Assembly: GCF_019599545.1 (NCBI RefSeq)
Contig: NZ_JAIEZV010000001.1
Span: 806,001 to 870,000, forward strand
Length of the DNA stretch: 64,000 nt
Source: Halobacillus sp. Nhm2S1
GTDB taxonomy: Bacteria; Bacillota; Bacilli; Bacillales; Halobacillaceae
Reading direction: 5' to 3'
Positions within the stretch are counted from its first letter, which is position 1; the number at the start of each line of letters is the position of its first letter. The position numbers and the translations under genes were made by a program. Below the pieces are notes generated by a model that worked only from the letters and a program-made list of their open reading frames with translations, did not search any database and was not told the DNA's origin. Shown here in pieces: positions 36,301-42,811 of the stretch.

Positions 36301-36726
36301 CAACACCGCACGTGCCACGTCAAAATTGACAATTGGTCTCGAATAGTTGGGAGCGCCACTCCCATCTGTTCCTTCAGCCGAATCTGTCCAGGAATTGAAG
36401 TCCTGATCGGTATTTTGAATGAGGTTGATCGTACTGTCCAACCCGTTAACGTTTACCAACCAATCGTAAACCCCCGGTGTTCCGGACGTATTCACCAAAA
36501 CCCCCCACGCAAAATTCCTAAAACCGGTCCCTTTATTATTAACAGGGTCATCGTTTACTCGAATTCGGAAAAAAACATTCTCACCATCATAGGCGAAATA
36601 CCCAGCAGGAAACTGAGAATCCCCTACAATGTCGACAGAACCGGGATTTTCATCTCCCAGAAAATCATAAATAGGCTCCGCTCCTAAATTAAATGACTGA
36701 AACTGTTCATTGGACGGAAATGACAT
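27346..36726 (-). CDS. giant 30-repeat carboxypeptidase-regulatory-like protein, 3126 aa
   Basis: Residues 1-220 form a unique N-terminal domain, with no signal peptide visible. Residues 221-355 look like a DUF11-type domain (TNNGGSLARQIVVDDLI, then GNINPGQTALLTYTV). Residues 356-2941 are 30 tandem repeats averaging 86 residues, each following GxVxGxVxDxxGxP, then TDxxGxYxxxxLxPGxY, the CarboxypepD_reg (transthyretin-like) beta-sandwich. The last 185 residues hold ten cysteines, while I saw none before them. There is no LPxTG, no S-layer domain and no membrane anchor. Such rods usually act in adhesion or surface structure; lack of a leader allows a mother-cell-made spore-surface role, which is an inference. 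AGGGAAGG precedes the ATG. It stands alone. Confidence 0.88.
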   Translation of the reverse strand: MSFPSNEQFQSFNLGAEPIYDFLGDENPGSVDIVGDSQFPAGYFAYDGENVFFRIRVNDDPVNNKGTGFRNFAWGVLVNTSGTPGVYDWLVNVNGLDSTINLIQNTDQDFNSWTDSAEGTDGSGAPNYSRPIVNFDVARAVLTNDGSDFGGDPDYFVDVQFSASVFFQTLGITENDPLQFIIFSSTNANNYNKDSLRTSEGFEFENAFSNPVAIEDGDIRAALDVTKVITSGPNSILNGEEGTWEQEVTVTNNGGSLARQIVVDDLIQIDQLTNVSNISATSGSPIYNSEMKTLSWDVGNINPGQTALLTYTVVGIFTNSGTQPLNTVTGTGVDDYSGDQLPEQTVTNTIDVQTDAAVTGQVISGQNGLPLTGVTVELRDSMNVLVDTVMTNGNGEYSLNGVAPGNYTVTFSYPDFMTVVEPVTLTSGEIEVVDVLLNPDPGSLSGTVTSAGSVPISGAEVRLIDSFNAVIDTSVTNAQGDYVFNTVSPGTYVLTVSAPTFQAETRGTTVEANLTTVEDFELAGSPATITGTVQSEASVPIPNATVEVLDRANNVITTTMTDGSGSYTIDELAAGTYTLRTSAPGYQTSFLGFTVEQGDTVTQDVTLVDQPGSLSGSITDGASGDAIEGATVQVVNQSGVTVASVLTDATGSYTVGNIPPGSYTVTISQMGYAVETVGAIISPGTATTLVAQLTRNAGDLEGVVENEAGQLLSNATVQLLLNGVAIASTLTNASGQFSFPNLEPGNYTVRASAVDYQTQVLGAQINEGEITVVDFSLLQQPGSLEGTIMDNSMGAIPGAVITARADEGNVVVATGVTDDTGFYTIPQLAPGTYNVTVTAQNYQSISQGVFIESSMTSTADFTLSPTPVSITGTVINSQTGDPLTGTEIEVRILDVNGAVIQTTFTDTNGDYLVDQLAPGTYTVFASLSGYQTNFSSVTIPPGGMENVIIGMIPNPGTVTGTINSQTSGDPVPGAVVKVIDQNNVQLDSVVADQNGQYTISGLPPGSYSIVASAEGFETKVGGAIVLSGSTSVVDLSLEEQPGIISGTVSPVQPSTLVQLYTAEKVFLASTIADANGNYVFPNLSPGNYIVSASAPDYTTVSAGAVVDSNQTTTIDLTLTANPASFSGTVLDEGGNPVTNATISVLDANEVPIRIAGTDANGFYSLSNLPAGASTIVVTAPGYSLVLSEIILPPGGDVTNVDFVLMANPGGISGEVTDDFSGNPLPNARVVIRESGTEDQAVATVTTDPFGNYTVTGLAPGSYTITASLEGYGTQTFGVTVISDVNANGNIALSQLRGSIEGQLVDTTGNSITGTGLQVRLLNELNVVIATALAQPDGSFLFESILPGNYIVTATVPGYQSSSVGVTVNSGQVTQTTVPMEAFPATLTGQVINENTGTGISGSSVSVSDPFTGNIVGDTFTDADGNFILKNLATGSFNVTASAPSFGSVSTSVVLESGQTTLVTLALSPNPGDVAGSVSDRLTGEALGGASVEIFDGTGAFILSTSTNALGNFRAFGLSPGGYTAKASLEGYSTQLIGFSVVSGETSIASFALDPAPATLQGTVTDIAGDPIPGAEVVVRQFTSTGPIIATAITETDGSYLVTSLPPGTFILIAKADGYAQETSSLILEPGSIVTEDFVLSQQTSTLEGTVTGESTGDPIENALVQIFDANGVLIATAQTGADGTYRLDGLSPGEYTASFSNPEYQPETIRFMTTPGQTVVVDAILGVNTGAIAGRVLDPEGVPLIGASVRVFPSLGLLPIATLVTDGTGSFSLSSLAPGSYLLVATFVNYSTGQTGVSVAPNETSSSTILLSPTPSSISGNVRSSSGEPIPNASVVVLDQNETVLESTVTDGDGNYGFSNLPPGNLQVIVRAVDYSSMTRGVILEGGDLIEDVDFVLEPNPGTVQGQVTDRSTGQPIVGAISVIRTVAGVPVIVASSATDENGYYLIDGLAPGSYSISSTAPGYAVTAVGAILESGQTTTVDISLSPVVGKIAGVVTDTEGMPILNAGIEIKVFDQEGILIETVLADALGEFSVPDLSPGTYTLSVTTPNYAGATVGVFVEAGGTTFVTIPLNSSPARVLGQVIDAETRSPIGGALVTVSDVSGLPITVALTDGEGNFSITGLPPSTVILSTVAANYGTSSTAVLLSPDATITTTLFLQPNPGGVIGVVTAEDSGDFIEGAVVRLFDSNGAIAATIVTDPDGAYQFSGLAAGKYRLVISAEGFGNAVQDIEVTVGQLTRADFSLSENPGSLEGLVLERISGMPIIGATVVIRALSPTGPIVQITATDSSGAFYVTGLTPGVYAVTAAAPLFGTQTASVIVSANTPSTVRLELSREQGTLEGVVTSSISGERLRDTSISVYGDSGELFVLTQTDDEGRYRVAGLEPGTYTVVFSHPSFQSLSLGASISVGQTTIVNADLDPVPGGIEGFVFDAFDEVPISGAIVQLFPVESLVSIAVAVTDQDGFYFFEGVHPGEYIVTASSNEYSSGSVGATVDAGELISTDLFLVSDPASISGIVTDVDGFPIQGATVRVLDPYETVVGTGITSADGFYIVGNLPSGAFTVIFRASGFEDMVSGVNLNQGEDTTLNAVLESNPGGITGIVFDSRTNLPLAGANLLIRRWVDGSSTVVASTSTDSNGRYTVQGLSPSVYTVTANADGYGTNVLPVVVEPDVTERVNLPLDSLVGAAAGQVVDAEGAPIAEQGVSIQVYDNQGKLLKTVLDDPSGAFTVQNLTPGDYVIVASAPGYGTAALAISITANQVTTVTIFLEDDPGTLSVKVIDNNTGETVPGANVTVTFPEGIVVGGGVTDSDGEVLISGLPVGDLNLSTSKENYIVDLQSITIEPGSVLELVVNLQPIPLGRVIGQIANEETTFPLAGAIIELVASDGTVLASTMSDEDGLFRFDDVFGGTYDLRISRSGYQAETLSIVVVEGETTYVREELQIVDPCVLDAPRAFCRLSNMVLREQGDPGNRESIWVQLPAGEEIEIQKITVATTFDIVITVEGTNGRCVSAPMQRTVCNQVLLCAPPSTEIKGTVSPNQCQVDLVCTNGNLNAAILHLQYYQSLQTQMDATIHTNGQVHSSRNDDMQTLHEKGICLNVTRVLDWIQSCIEREIRISADELKFACDFN
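27904..35661 (-). repeat. 30 tandem coding repeats of about 258 bp
   Basis: Coding repeats of the giant protein, about 81-90 codons each. They are clearly related in protein sequence (GxxSGxVxD... LAPGxYxV) but have diverged at codon level, since neighbouring units are not identical. The array therefore looks old rather than freshly expanded. The last units (29 and 30) are the most divergent. Confidence 0.85.
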
Positions 36727-37109
36727 CGTTTACCTTCCCTCTCATTGCTTTATCTTATTAGTCTATTTTCTATCCAACTTTTCGATTATCACATCGCCTA
36801 TTTTTTTAACAATATGAAAAGCCACAGTTGTATGGAAGGATGGATTATTTGCTTCCTTGTATGTATGTACGGACGGACTAACAACTTCACATACAAACTA
36901 CTAATTATAAAGCGCTGTGCTCATTAATCACGATTTCCTCATTAAATACTCATTTAAACTCGATATCTTGAGTAGTCTGGTTTTGCAGTTTTAAATACCA
37001 TTAAGTAAAAAATTTGTAAAATCGACAATTTTTTCTTAACAAAAAAAACAGAGCAGAGTAGTATATGAGGTGGACATAGCATTAGGTTATTTTTGTTAGG
37101 AGGGAAAGC
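36727..37109. other. 383-base gene-free stretch
   Basis: AT-rich region between the divergent giant-protein gene and the small 75-residue frame. It must hold both promoters. I see no convincing vegetative promoter pair for the giant gene, no operator palindrome and no coding frame. Confidence 0.5.
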
Positions 37110-37337
37110 ATGAATGTAAAAACGGTTTATGACCGACTAAATAATGATAAGGTTGTCGGAATGTATTACAAAATTCTAACCGAAATTTTCAAAGGAACGT
37201 TGTCGGATGTCATGTTTAACGAGGTGGATTTATTAGAGGAAATTGCCGCAAAAAGAGGATTTTATCTGTCTTATTATAGATTCAGGGAGCATTTAAACAG
37301 GCCTTCACAATTAATCATTTTGATTAGGTTCCATTAA
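37110..37337 (+). CDS. small protein of unknown function, 75 aa
   Basis: Begins MNVKTVYDRLNNDKVVGMYY and contains a mixed-charge helical body (LSDVMFNEVDLLEEIAAKRGFYLSYYRF split across helices), ending in a hydrophobic LIILIRFH. AGGAGGG sits 7 nt before the ATG, an excellent site. I do not recognise the family. The last dozen residues differ in character from the rest, so the frame may be truncated at the 3' end. It reads away from the giant gene, with no partner nearby. Confidence 0.5.
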   Translation: MNVKTVYDRLNNDKVVGMYYKILTEIFKGTLSDVMFNEVDLLEEIAAKRGFYLSYYRFREHLNRPSQLIILIRFH

Positions 37338-37670
37338 TTCTTGAAATCAAGTCTCTCTGAGGAATCCTTTATTAGCCTCATAAACTATAAAGAACGCCTC
37401 CGAATGAACCCTCCCTTCTGTCCTCACTCTACCATTCACTAGACTACAAACTTCAGCCTCCCTTCCACCATGCTGGCACCAATTCTCTCTATCTAATTGA
37501 AAGGACTCTACATACAACCTCTATTCAATATTTTCAACACTATAAAGGAAATTCCCAAGTTCCTTAACTTATGTGCATTTAAGCACCTTTTTCAACCCCT
37601 GGATTTCCCAAACACGAATTCAGAATATTATGTTACGTTGAATATGTGTTAAAAATACAGGAGGGATTCA
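37338..37670. other. 333-base gene-free stretch
   Basis: Intergenic DNA upstream of the metalloprotease gene. No frame with a ribosome site, no clear hairpin and no recognisable operator. The protease promoter is presumably near 37600-37650 (AT-rich, TATTATGTTACG), but no convincing -35 is seen. Confidence 0.4.
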
Positions 37671-39257
37671 ATGAACTGGAAACACACAGTAGCTACATTT
37701 GTTTTAGGTACGAGCCTGGTGACTGGCGGAACCATGGTTCACGCAGAGGTTGGAAATAATGGGAACGGGAAAGCAGAAAACCCTGTTTTCATGAAAGAAA
37801 ACCTGCAAGGGAAAAAAGTCAAGTCTGAAAAGGGAGTCAACGAGTTCTTCAAACAGAACGATGCCCTTTTCCAACTCAACCCAAATAGTGACTTGAAGTT
37901 GTTGAAATCCGAAACGGATGATCTTGGGATGACCCACTATACATACCAACGCGTAATTGGTCAGGTTCCCGTAGCGAATGCAAAGTTGGTCGTCCATACC
38001 GATCAGGAGGGCCAGGTAACAGCTGTAAACGGGGAATTTCATAAAGATGCTCCAAAGAAGATAAAACAAACGAAGGAAATCAAAAAGAAAGAAGCGCTGG
38101 ATCTGGCTTGGGAACAAATTGACGCTTCCCGTGAGGAAGCGGATCATGTCCAGAAGAGTTTGAAAGGTGAAGACTTCCAAACGTTGACGGAGAACTCCGA
38201 TCTAGTCGTTCATTATGAGGATGGAACATACACACTTGCTTATCATGTGGAACTCCAATTCTCCAAACCATACCCTGCCAACTGGCAGATCTACATCAAC
38301 GCTGAAAATGGAGAGGTCCTTAAATCTATGAACCTTGTTCATGAAGCGACGGGGACAGGCACGGGGGTTCTAGGAGATACGAAGTCTTTAAATACTTATT
38401 TCTATAACAATACGTATTATCTTTTTGATACGACAAAACCGATGAGTGGCGTCATTGAGACGTTTGATAACTATGGTGGTGAGTATTACAGCCTGCCTGG
38501 TTCTTATGTTACAGACTCCGGAAACACCTTTTACAGCGAGCGTCAAAAGGCTGCAGTCGATGCTCATTACTATGCAGGAGAAGTCTTCGATTATTACTAT
38601 AATCAATTTGGCCGGGTCAGTTATGACAACCAAGGAGCAGACGTTCGTTCAACCGTCCACTACGGGAGCAATTACAACAATGCGGCTTGGACAGGAAACC
38701 AGATGATCTATGGGGATGGGGACGGCTCGACTTTCACCTATCTTTCAGGAGCCGATGATATCGTTGCCCATGAATTGACACACGCTGTAACGGATACGAC
38801 AGCCGAATTGGTTTATGAAAATCAATCGGGCGCACTGAACGAATCCTTCTCAGACGTCTTTGGATATTTCGTAGATTCAGAGGATTGGTTGATGGGTGAA
38901 GATGTGTACACACCAGGGCAGCCAGGAGATGCTTTGCGCTCCATGTCCAACCCGAACGCCTACGATCAGCCTGACCATATGAATGAATACCAGAACCTGC
39001 CGAACACAGAAGCCGGCGACTGGGGCGGCGTCCACATCAACAGTGGTATCCCGAACAAAGCCGCTTACTATACGATCAACAGTTTAGGCATTGCACAATC
39101 CGAGCAGATCTATTACCGTGCGCTGACCGTGTACTTGACTCCGAACAGCAATTTCACAAATGCCAGGGAAGCATTGGAACAGTCTGCTTTGGACCTTTAC
39201 GGTACATCTGCAGCGAATGCAGTATCTCAAGCATGGGATAATGTAGGGGTTTATTAA
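37671..39257 (+). CDS. secreted thermolysin-like neutral metalloprotease (M4)
   Basis: A 528-residue preproenzyme. It has a signal peptide (1-25, TMVHAE), a propeptide with FTP and PepSY domains (about 30-220), and a mature M4 domain from about residue 226. Zinc site H367-E-L-T-H371 with E391 (NESFSDV) and catalytic H455 (GVHINSGI) are intact, as is the NAAW segment of the substrate cleft. It is an extracellular broad-specificity protease; the propeptide folds and inhibits it until self-cleavage. Acidic composition of the mature part fits a salt-tolerant enzyme. AGGAGGG precedes the ATG and a strong terminator follows. Confidence 0.93.
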   Translation: MNWKHTVATFVLGTSLVTGGTMVHAEVGNNGNGKAENPVFMKENLQGKKVKSEKGVNEFFKQNDALFQLNPNSDLKLLKSETDDLGMTHYTYQRVIGQVPVANAKLVVHTDQEGQVTAVNGEFHKDAPKKIKQTKEIKKKEALDLAWEQIDASREEADHVQKSLKGEDFQTLTENSDLVVHYEDGTYTLAYHVELQFSKPYPANWQIYINAENGEVLKSMNLVHEATGTGTGVLGDTKSLNTYFYNNTYYLFDTTKPMSGVIETFDNYGGEYYSLPGSYVTDSGNTFYSERQKAAVDAHYYAGEVFDYYYNQFGRVSYDNQGADVRSTVHYGSNYNNAAWTGNQMIYGDGDGSTFTYLSGADDIVAHELTHAVTDTTAELVYENQSGALNESFSDVFGYFVDSEDWLMGEDVYTPGQPGDALRSMSNPNAYDQPDHMNEYQNLPNTEAGDWGGVHINSGIPNKAAYYTINSLGIAQSEQIYYRALTVYLTPNSNFTNAREALEQSALDLYGTSAANAVSQAWDNVGVY

Positions 39258-39320
39258 ACGAAAACGCACCATTTATCATCTTTCGTGTGGGAAGACCATT
39301 GAAAGAGATGACTCACAGCC

Positions 39321-39348
39321 AAGCGTCTAAGGGAAACCTTAGACGCTT
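39321..39348 (+). terminator. terminator after the metalloprotease gene
   Basis: AAGCGTCTAAGG/CCTTAGACGCTT stem with a 4-nt loop, followed by TTTTATTTTAT. Confidence 0.85.
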
Positions 39349-39481
39349 TTTATTTTATCAGCTGTTCTCATCCTCCTCCCCCTTTTTACGTTGGGAAGGG
39401 GGAGAACCTCGTGTTAACCTGTTTCACACAATAATTAATAAAAAAAAGGCTCTGTTAAAGTTTAATGTTGATATTTATATA

Positions 39482-39515
39482 AATCAGGACTTCCATAAAA
39501 CTGGAAGTCCTGATT
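39482..39515 (-). terminator. terminator inside the mobile cassette
   Basis: Fourteen-base-pair perfect stem (AATCAGGACTTCCA and complement) with a 6-nt loop, followed on the minus strand by TTATATAAATAT. It ends the passenger gene. Confidence 0.75.
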
Positions 39516-39566
39516 GGATTATTGTCTTATTTCACTAACGCACCCGATAGCTTAAAAATTTCAATT

Positions 39567-39803
39567 TTACGTATTTATAAAAGTAAGAATAGCTAAAACA
39601 ATCATACCTATTCCTAATACAGAAAAAAGAACTCTAAAAATCCAATAAGGTAATTTACATAATATATGACGGGTGAATATTCCAGCCCAAACTTGATTTT
39701 TCCAATCCTGCTTTCCATGATATTCTTTCGTATATCCTTTTGCTGCATAAAATAGAAATAAGCCAACGAGTATGAAAAATATGGGACCGAACCAATGCCA
39801 CAT
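39567..39803 (-). CDS. passenger membrane protein of the cassette, 78 aa
   Basis: A 78-residue protein with hydrophobic segments at about residues 3-20 and 56-76, separated by an amphipathic region with WKNQVWAGIFTRH. It is the only gene between the 29-bp inverted repeats, so it travels as a passenger and is not a transposase. GGTGAT lies about 11 nt before the ATG. No family is recognised. The gene has its own terminator inside the cassette, which argues it is expressed as a self-contained unit. Confidence 0.65.
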   Translation of the reverse strand: MWHWFGPIFFILVGLFLFYAAKGYTKEYHGKQDWKNQVWAGIFTRHILCKLPYWIFRVLFSVLGIGMIVLAILTFINT

Positions 39804-40094
39804 CTGTAAATATCACCATCCTTGAATGTAATAACGCCGTATTTCTTATGACACTATTCTGCTCCGTTAGTTGTATAAAGAGATACCTTTATACAGTAAA
39901 CTTAGATAATCTAAATGTATCATAGGTTTCCATACTATTTGATGGCTCCATTATAGAACGTTCGTTTGAACCAATCAAATATCAACAACGAACTTTAACA
40001 GAGCCAAAAAAAAATGAAACCAAAAATTAGTCCCCTTCGTAACATAAAAGAAATGTTCCTTGGCTGGAAGCTATAAATTCAGGAGGGGATTAAG

Positions 40095-41039
40095 ATTATA
40101 ATCAATGTCCTGCTCATTTTAATTAGTGGTGTGTTATTGATGATTGCAGCTAGTGCTGGCTATCACAAGTTTCGTTTAGCAAAAGAACGAGAATTATTTG
40201 TCCCTATGGGTAGAATGGTCGAGGTTGATCATCAAATGATGCATGTGTATCAGGAAGGCAGGGGGCATGAGACGCTGGTTTTCATGTCAGGAAATGGCAC
40301 AAGTTCTCCAGTCATGGATTTTAAATCCCTTTATACACTTTTAAGTGACCATTACAAAATAGTTGTCGTGGAGAAGCAAGGGTACGGGTTGAGTGACATC
40401 ACCGATAGCCCCCGGGACGTCCACACCATCATGTCACAAACACGGAAAGCACTTGGGGAAGCAGGTATTCGTGCCCCTTATATACTGGTTCCACATTCAG
40501 CTTCAGGAATCGAAGCCTTATATTGGGCGCAAAAGCACCCCGAGGAAATAAAGGCGATCATCGGACTGGATATGGCGGTCCCGGCAGCTTATGAAGATCT
40601 TAAGATAAATCTACCATTGTTCCGTTTCGCATCATTCTTAGCCAGAATAGGAATGACCAGATGGATCCCCAACGCGTCAGAAAGTTGGGCTATGAAGTGC
40701 GGGACGTTGACGGAGAGGGACAAGGAGATAAATCGAGCCATCTTTTATCGAAGAACCGCTACGAAGAATATGTTGAATGAAGTGAAACAGATCCAATCAA
40801 ATTCTGAGAAGGTTGGATCACTGCCCATACCCGACGTCCCCTTATTATTATTTGCTTCCAACGGTCAGGGAACGGGTTGGAATGAGCAGACTTGGTCTAA
40901 AAGACAATCGGAGTTTATCCAGGATGCAAGACAAGGAAAAATGGTAGTTTTAAATGCTTCTCATTCCGTTCACAATATTGACTACCATAAAATTGCAACA
41001 GAAACGAAAAAATTCTTAAGTCATGAAGCAGCGATATAA
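40095..41039 (+). CDS. alpha/beta hydrolase with N-terminal membrane anchor
   Basis: Alpha/beta-hydrolase fold: FMSGNGTSSPVMDF (oxyanion region), VVVEKQGYGLSD, nucleophile in VPHSASGIEALYW (S replaces the usual first Gly pattern), and terminal His in NASHSVHN. An N-terminal helix (VLLILISGVLLMIAASAG) anchors it. No ATG fits: AGGAGGGG at 40081-40088 stands at ideal distance from an ATT codon at 40095, which includes the whole membrane helix. The first standard start is GTG at 40131, with no ribosome site. I prefer ATT, as used by infC, with moderate certainty; the enzyme identity does not depend on it. It lies next to the mobile cassette. The substrate is unknown. Confidence 0.75.
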   Translation: MIINVLLILISGVLLMIAASAGYHKFRLAKERELFVPMGRMVEVDHQMMHVYQEGRGHETLVFMSGNGTSSPVMDFKSLYTLLSDHYKIVVVEKQGYGLSDITDSPRDVHTIMSQTRKALGEAGIRAPYILVPHSASGIEALYWAQKHPEEIKAIIGLDMAVPAAYEDLKINLPLFRFASFLARIGMTRWIPNASESWAMKCGTLTERDKEINRAIFYRRTATKNMLNEVKQIQSNSEKVGSLPIPDVPLLLFASNGQGTGWNEQTWSKRQSEFIQDARQGKMVVLNASHSVHNIDYHKIATETKKFLSHEAAI

Positions 41040-41062
41040 ACTTTCTATATTTAATAAAAACT

Positions 41063-41089
41063 ACACCTCAGCTAAAACAGCTGGGGTGT
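41063..41089 (-). terminator. terminator for the DinB gene
   Basis: ACACCTCAGCT/AGCTGGGGTGT stem with a 5-nt loop, followed on the minus strand by AGTTTTTATT. It may also serve the convergent hydrolase gene. Confidence 0.7.
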
Positions 41090-41193
41090 GGTCCAAAAGA
41101 CAGATAAATACAAAATAAGTTCAGGCATTGCCTTGTCCCTTGATCAACTTTAGGAACTAAGAGGGAAAGTTTAGCCGTTCATAAAATCACTCG

Positions 41194-41706
41194 TTATACT
41201 TTAGGAAGCATTTTTCTGATCACTCTCATCTGCCCTCTATGATTAATCTCATCTTCCAACACATGAAACCAGATGAAATAGTTGTTTGAGGAGTGATGAT
41301 CCCATATCCTCTCCTCATATAACCAATCATCCGTCCTTTGTGAAAGTTCTTCCAGCGTTCGTTCCCTCACTTTTTCAAGTTTTGAAAGGTAGTATTCCAA
41401 CGGGTGTCCTTTGATGTCCTCTCTTCCTTTTTCTCCAAGGCTGTAAGCAGCCCCCCATTCCAGCATTTCCTGCTCGCTCGGCGTTCGACCGTCAAAAATT
41501 TCGATTTGGAACCCTTTCTCCACGGCTGCGATATGTAACAATAACGCTCCGATACTGTTGCCGTTCTGACTAGTTAAAAAATCCAGTTCAGCAGTGGTAA
41601 GTCCTTCTACAGCTTGTCGTGTTGTTTTTCTAGCATAGTTCATTTGGGAGACCAGCAGACCTATTTGCGGGGAGTATCCCTTCAGCGGCTCTACTTTCAC
41701 TTCCAC
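41194..41706 (-). CDS. DinB-family protein
   Basis: About 170 residues forming the DinB four-helix bundle: LLLHIAAVEKGF carries the first metal-binding His, WFHVLEDEINHRGQMRVIRKML the second and third. These are the three histidines of the nickel/zinc site shared with bacillithiol and mycothiol S-transferases. The DinB superfamily includes bacillithiol transferases such as BstA; a thiol-transferase role is plausible but unproven. No ATG is available. A GTG at 41706 has AAGGGG at 10 nt, whereas the first in-frame GTG (41715) is too close. Confidence 0.78.
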   Translation of the reverse strand: MEVKVEPLKGYSPQIGLLVSQMNYARKTTRQAVEGLTTAELDFLTSQNGNSIGALLLHIAAVEKGFQIEIFDGRTPSEQEMLEWGAAYSLGEKGREDIKGHPLEYYLSKLEKVRERTLEELSQRTDDWLYEERIWDHHSSNNYFIWFHVLEDEINHRGQMRVIRKMLPKV

Positions 41707-41730
41707 ATCAAACACCCCTTATTCTTAAAA

Positions 41731-41940
41731 CTAACAATCATCGATTCTCTGTTTTTCATCTTTATTAGCCGTGGCCTCATTCCCGAAATAAGCAGCAACG
41801 ATCGGTTCATTGCTAGCCGTCAGTGGTGGCAGGGAATCAGCAGCGAATACTTCAATTCCCGGAAATCGAAAACACGATTCACTAAATAAACTTCATCCCA
41901 TTCGGCAGGTGACATGCTGACTTTCGCCCGAATCACTCAT
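41731..41940 (-). pseudogene. possible frameshifted small gene
   Basis: An ATG overlapping the DUF2785 stop (ATGA) opens MSDSGESQ and soon stops. A second frame then reads SPAEWDEVYLVNRVFDF, and a third reads FPGIEVFAADSLPPLTASNE and on to a stop at 41731. The three segments look protein-like in different frames, as if two indels had broken a gene of about 70 codons coupled to the DUF2785 gene. No family is recognised, so this could be coincidence. Confidence 0.3.
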
Positions 41941-42782
41941 TTCCCGAGTAATACCTCCACTTGTCGTTGAAGGCGGTCAAATGGAGAGTTTTGATCTAAT
42001 TGGATATACAGGCTCTTCAAAAAAGCTTTGGCGTTGTTTCGGAATACTAAATACTGCTCCATAGTGGCGCTGTTTTTATGCTCGTTCCAATCTAAGGAGA
42101 GCTCTTTCATGTGATCCTCCACGAGTGTAATATCCAATCCACGGTTCAACATTTCCATGATCGGCGTCAAGATCCTATCCTCTTCCCCATGAATATAGGC
42201 ATGATCATAGATAAGGACCTTCGACCATAAAGCACGGAAAAGCTCAGGATATGCGTCACTGTCCGTTTTTTCGTTTCTGACAAGTTCATCAACGGCATCA
42301 GCCGCATGGGCCATGCTATGAGCCCAGCCTTTCACTTTGACATATCCCCTATAGTCTTCCTCTAACGAGAGGTAACGCAGAAACGCTTCTTTCACTTCGA
42401 CCACTTTCGTTCCGCTCAAAAAGTCATCTTCCTTATCCCGATACAGTAGCAGAGCCATCAGTAATGAAGTAAAAGCTCTGGTGAACACGGTGTTTGTCCC
42501 TCTTTCTCCAATTCCTTTAAAAAGTAAATCCTGCAGACACAGATCCATCATTTCTTCCATCAGCTCCGCTGCCAGCTGATTCTTTTCTACAATCAACTGA
42601 GCGAAGATAGAGAAAATCAAATCATCCCGAAGCTCAGCATCCAGCGAGCCGATGTGAGCCATCATCGAGGAGATGACCTCCTGTTCATGAACCTCGGTCC
42701 ATGGAATCTCTCCCGCTTTCACTCCTGATAAAATCCTCTTCAATTGCTCTTCATTCAAAGGTGCAGCTTTTACATGGATCAT
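41937..42782 (-). CDS. DUF2785 domain protein
   Basis: A 281-residue, all-helical, soluble protein of the DUF2785 family, recognised from VKGWAHSMAHAADAVDELVRN and the preceding YLSLEEDYRGYVKV. Two His in the AHSMAHAAD motif and E/D pairs earlier could bind a metal, but no activity is known. The start is ATG at 42782, with AAGGGG 7 nt upstream; the TTG just before it is rejected. It lies 29 bases downstream of fosB and may be read from the same transcript. Confidence 0.8.
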   Translation of the reverse strand: MIHVKAAPLNEEQLKRILSGVKAGEIPWTEVHEQEVISSMMAHIGSLDAELRDDLIFSIFAQLIVEKNQLAAELMEEMMDLCLQDLLFKGIGERGTNTVFTRAFTSLLMALLLYRDKEDDFLSGTKVVEVKEAFLRYLSLEEDYRGYVKVKGWAHSMAHAADAVDELVRNEKTDSDAYPELFRALWSKVLIYDHAYIHGEEDRILTPIMEMLNRGLDITLVEDHMKELSLDWNEHKNSATMEQYLVFRNNAKAFLKSLYIQLDQNSPFDRLQRQVEVLLGK

Positions 42783-42811
42783 CAAACGTCCCCTTTTCTG
42801 ACTAGGTACTC

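Larger units (their letters stand above)
39448..40005. mobile_element. 558-bp mobile cassette with 29-bp terminal inverted repeats
   Basis: The left end reads GGCTCTGTTAAAGTT and the right end reads the same on the opposite strand. Over 29 bases (39448-39476 and 39977-40005) the ends match at 26 positions, with the three differences adjacent. Both ends are flanked by at least eight A residues, compatible with an 8-bp target duplication but low in information. There is no transposase; the only gene inside is a 78-residue membrane protein. It therefore looks like a non-autonomous insertion cassette mobilised in trans. The ends resemble those I associate with IS1595-type elements, but the parent is not in this window. 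Confidence 0.75.

Noticed and set aside
27346-36726. CRISPR-like or DNA minisatellite interpretation of the periodic region
   Set aside because: The period of about 258 bp is a protein-level repeat with diverged codons, with no short identical direct repeats and spacers.
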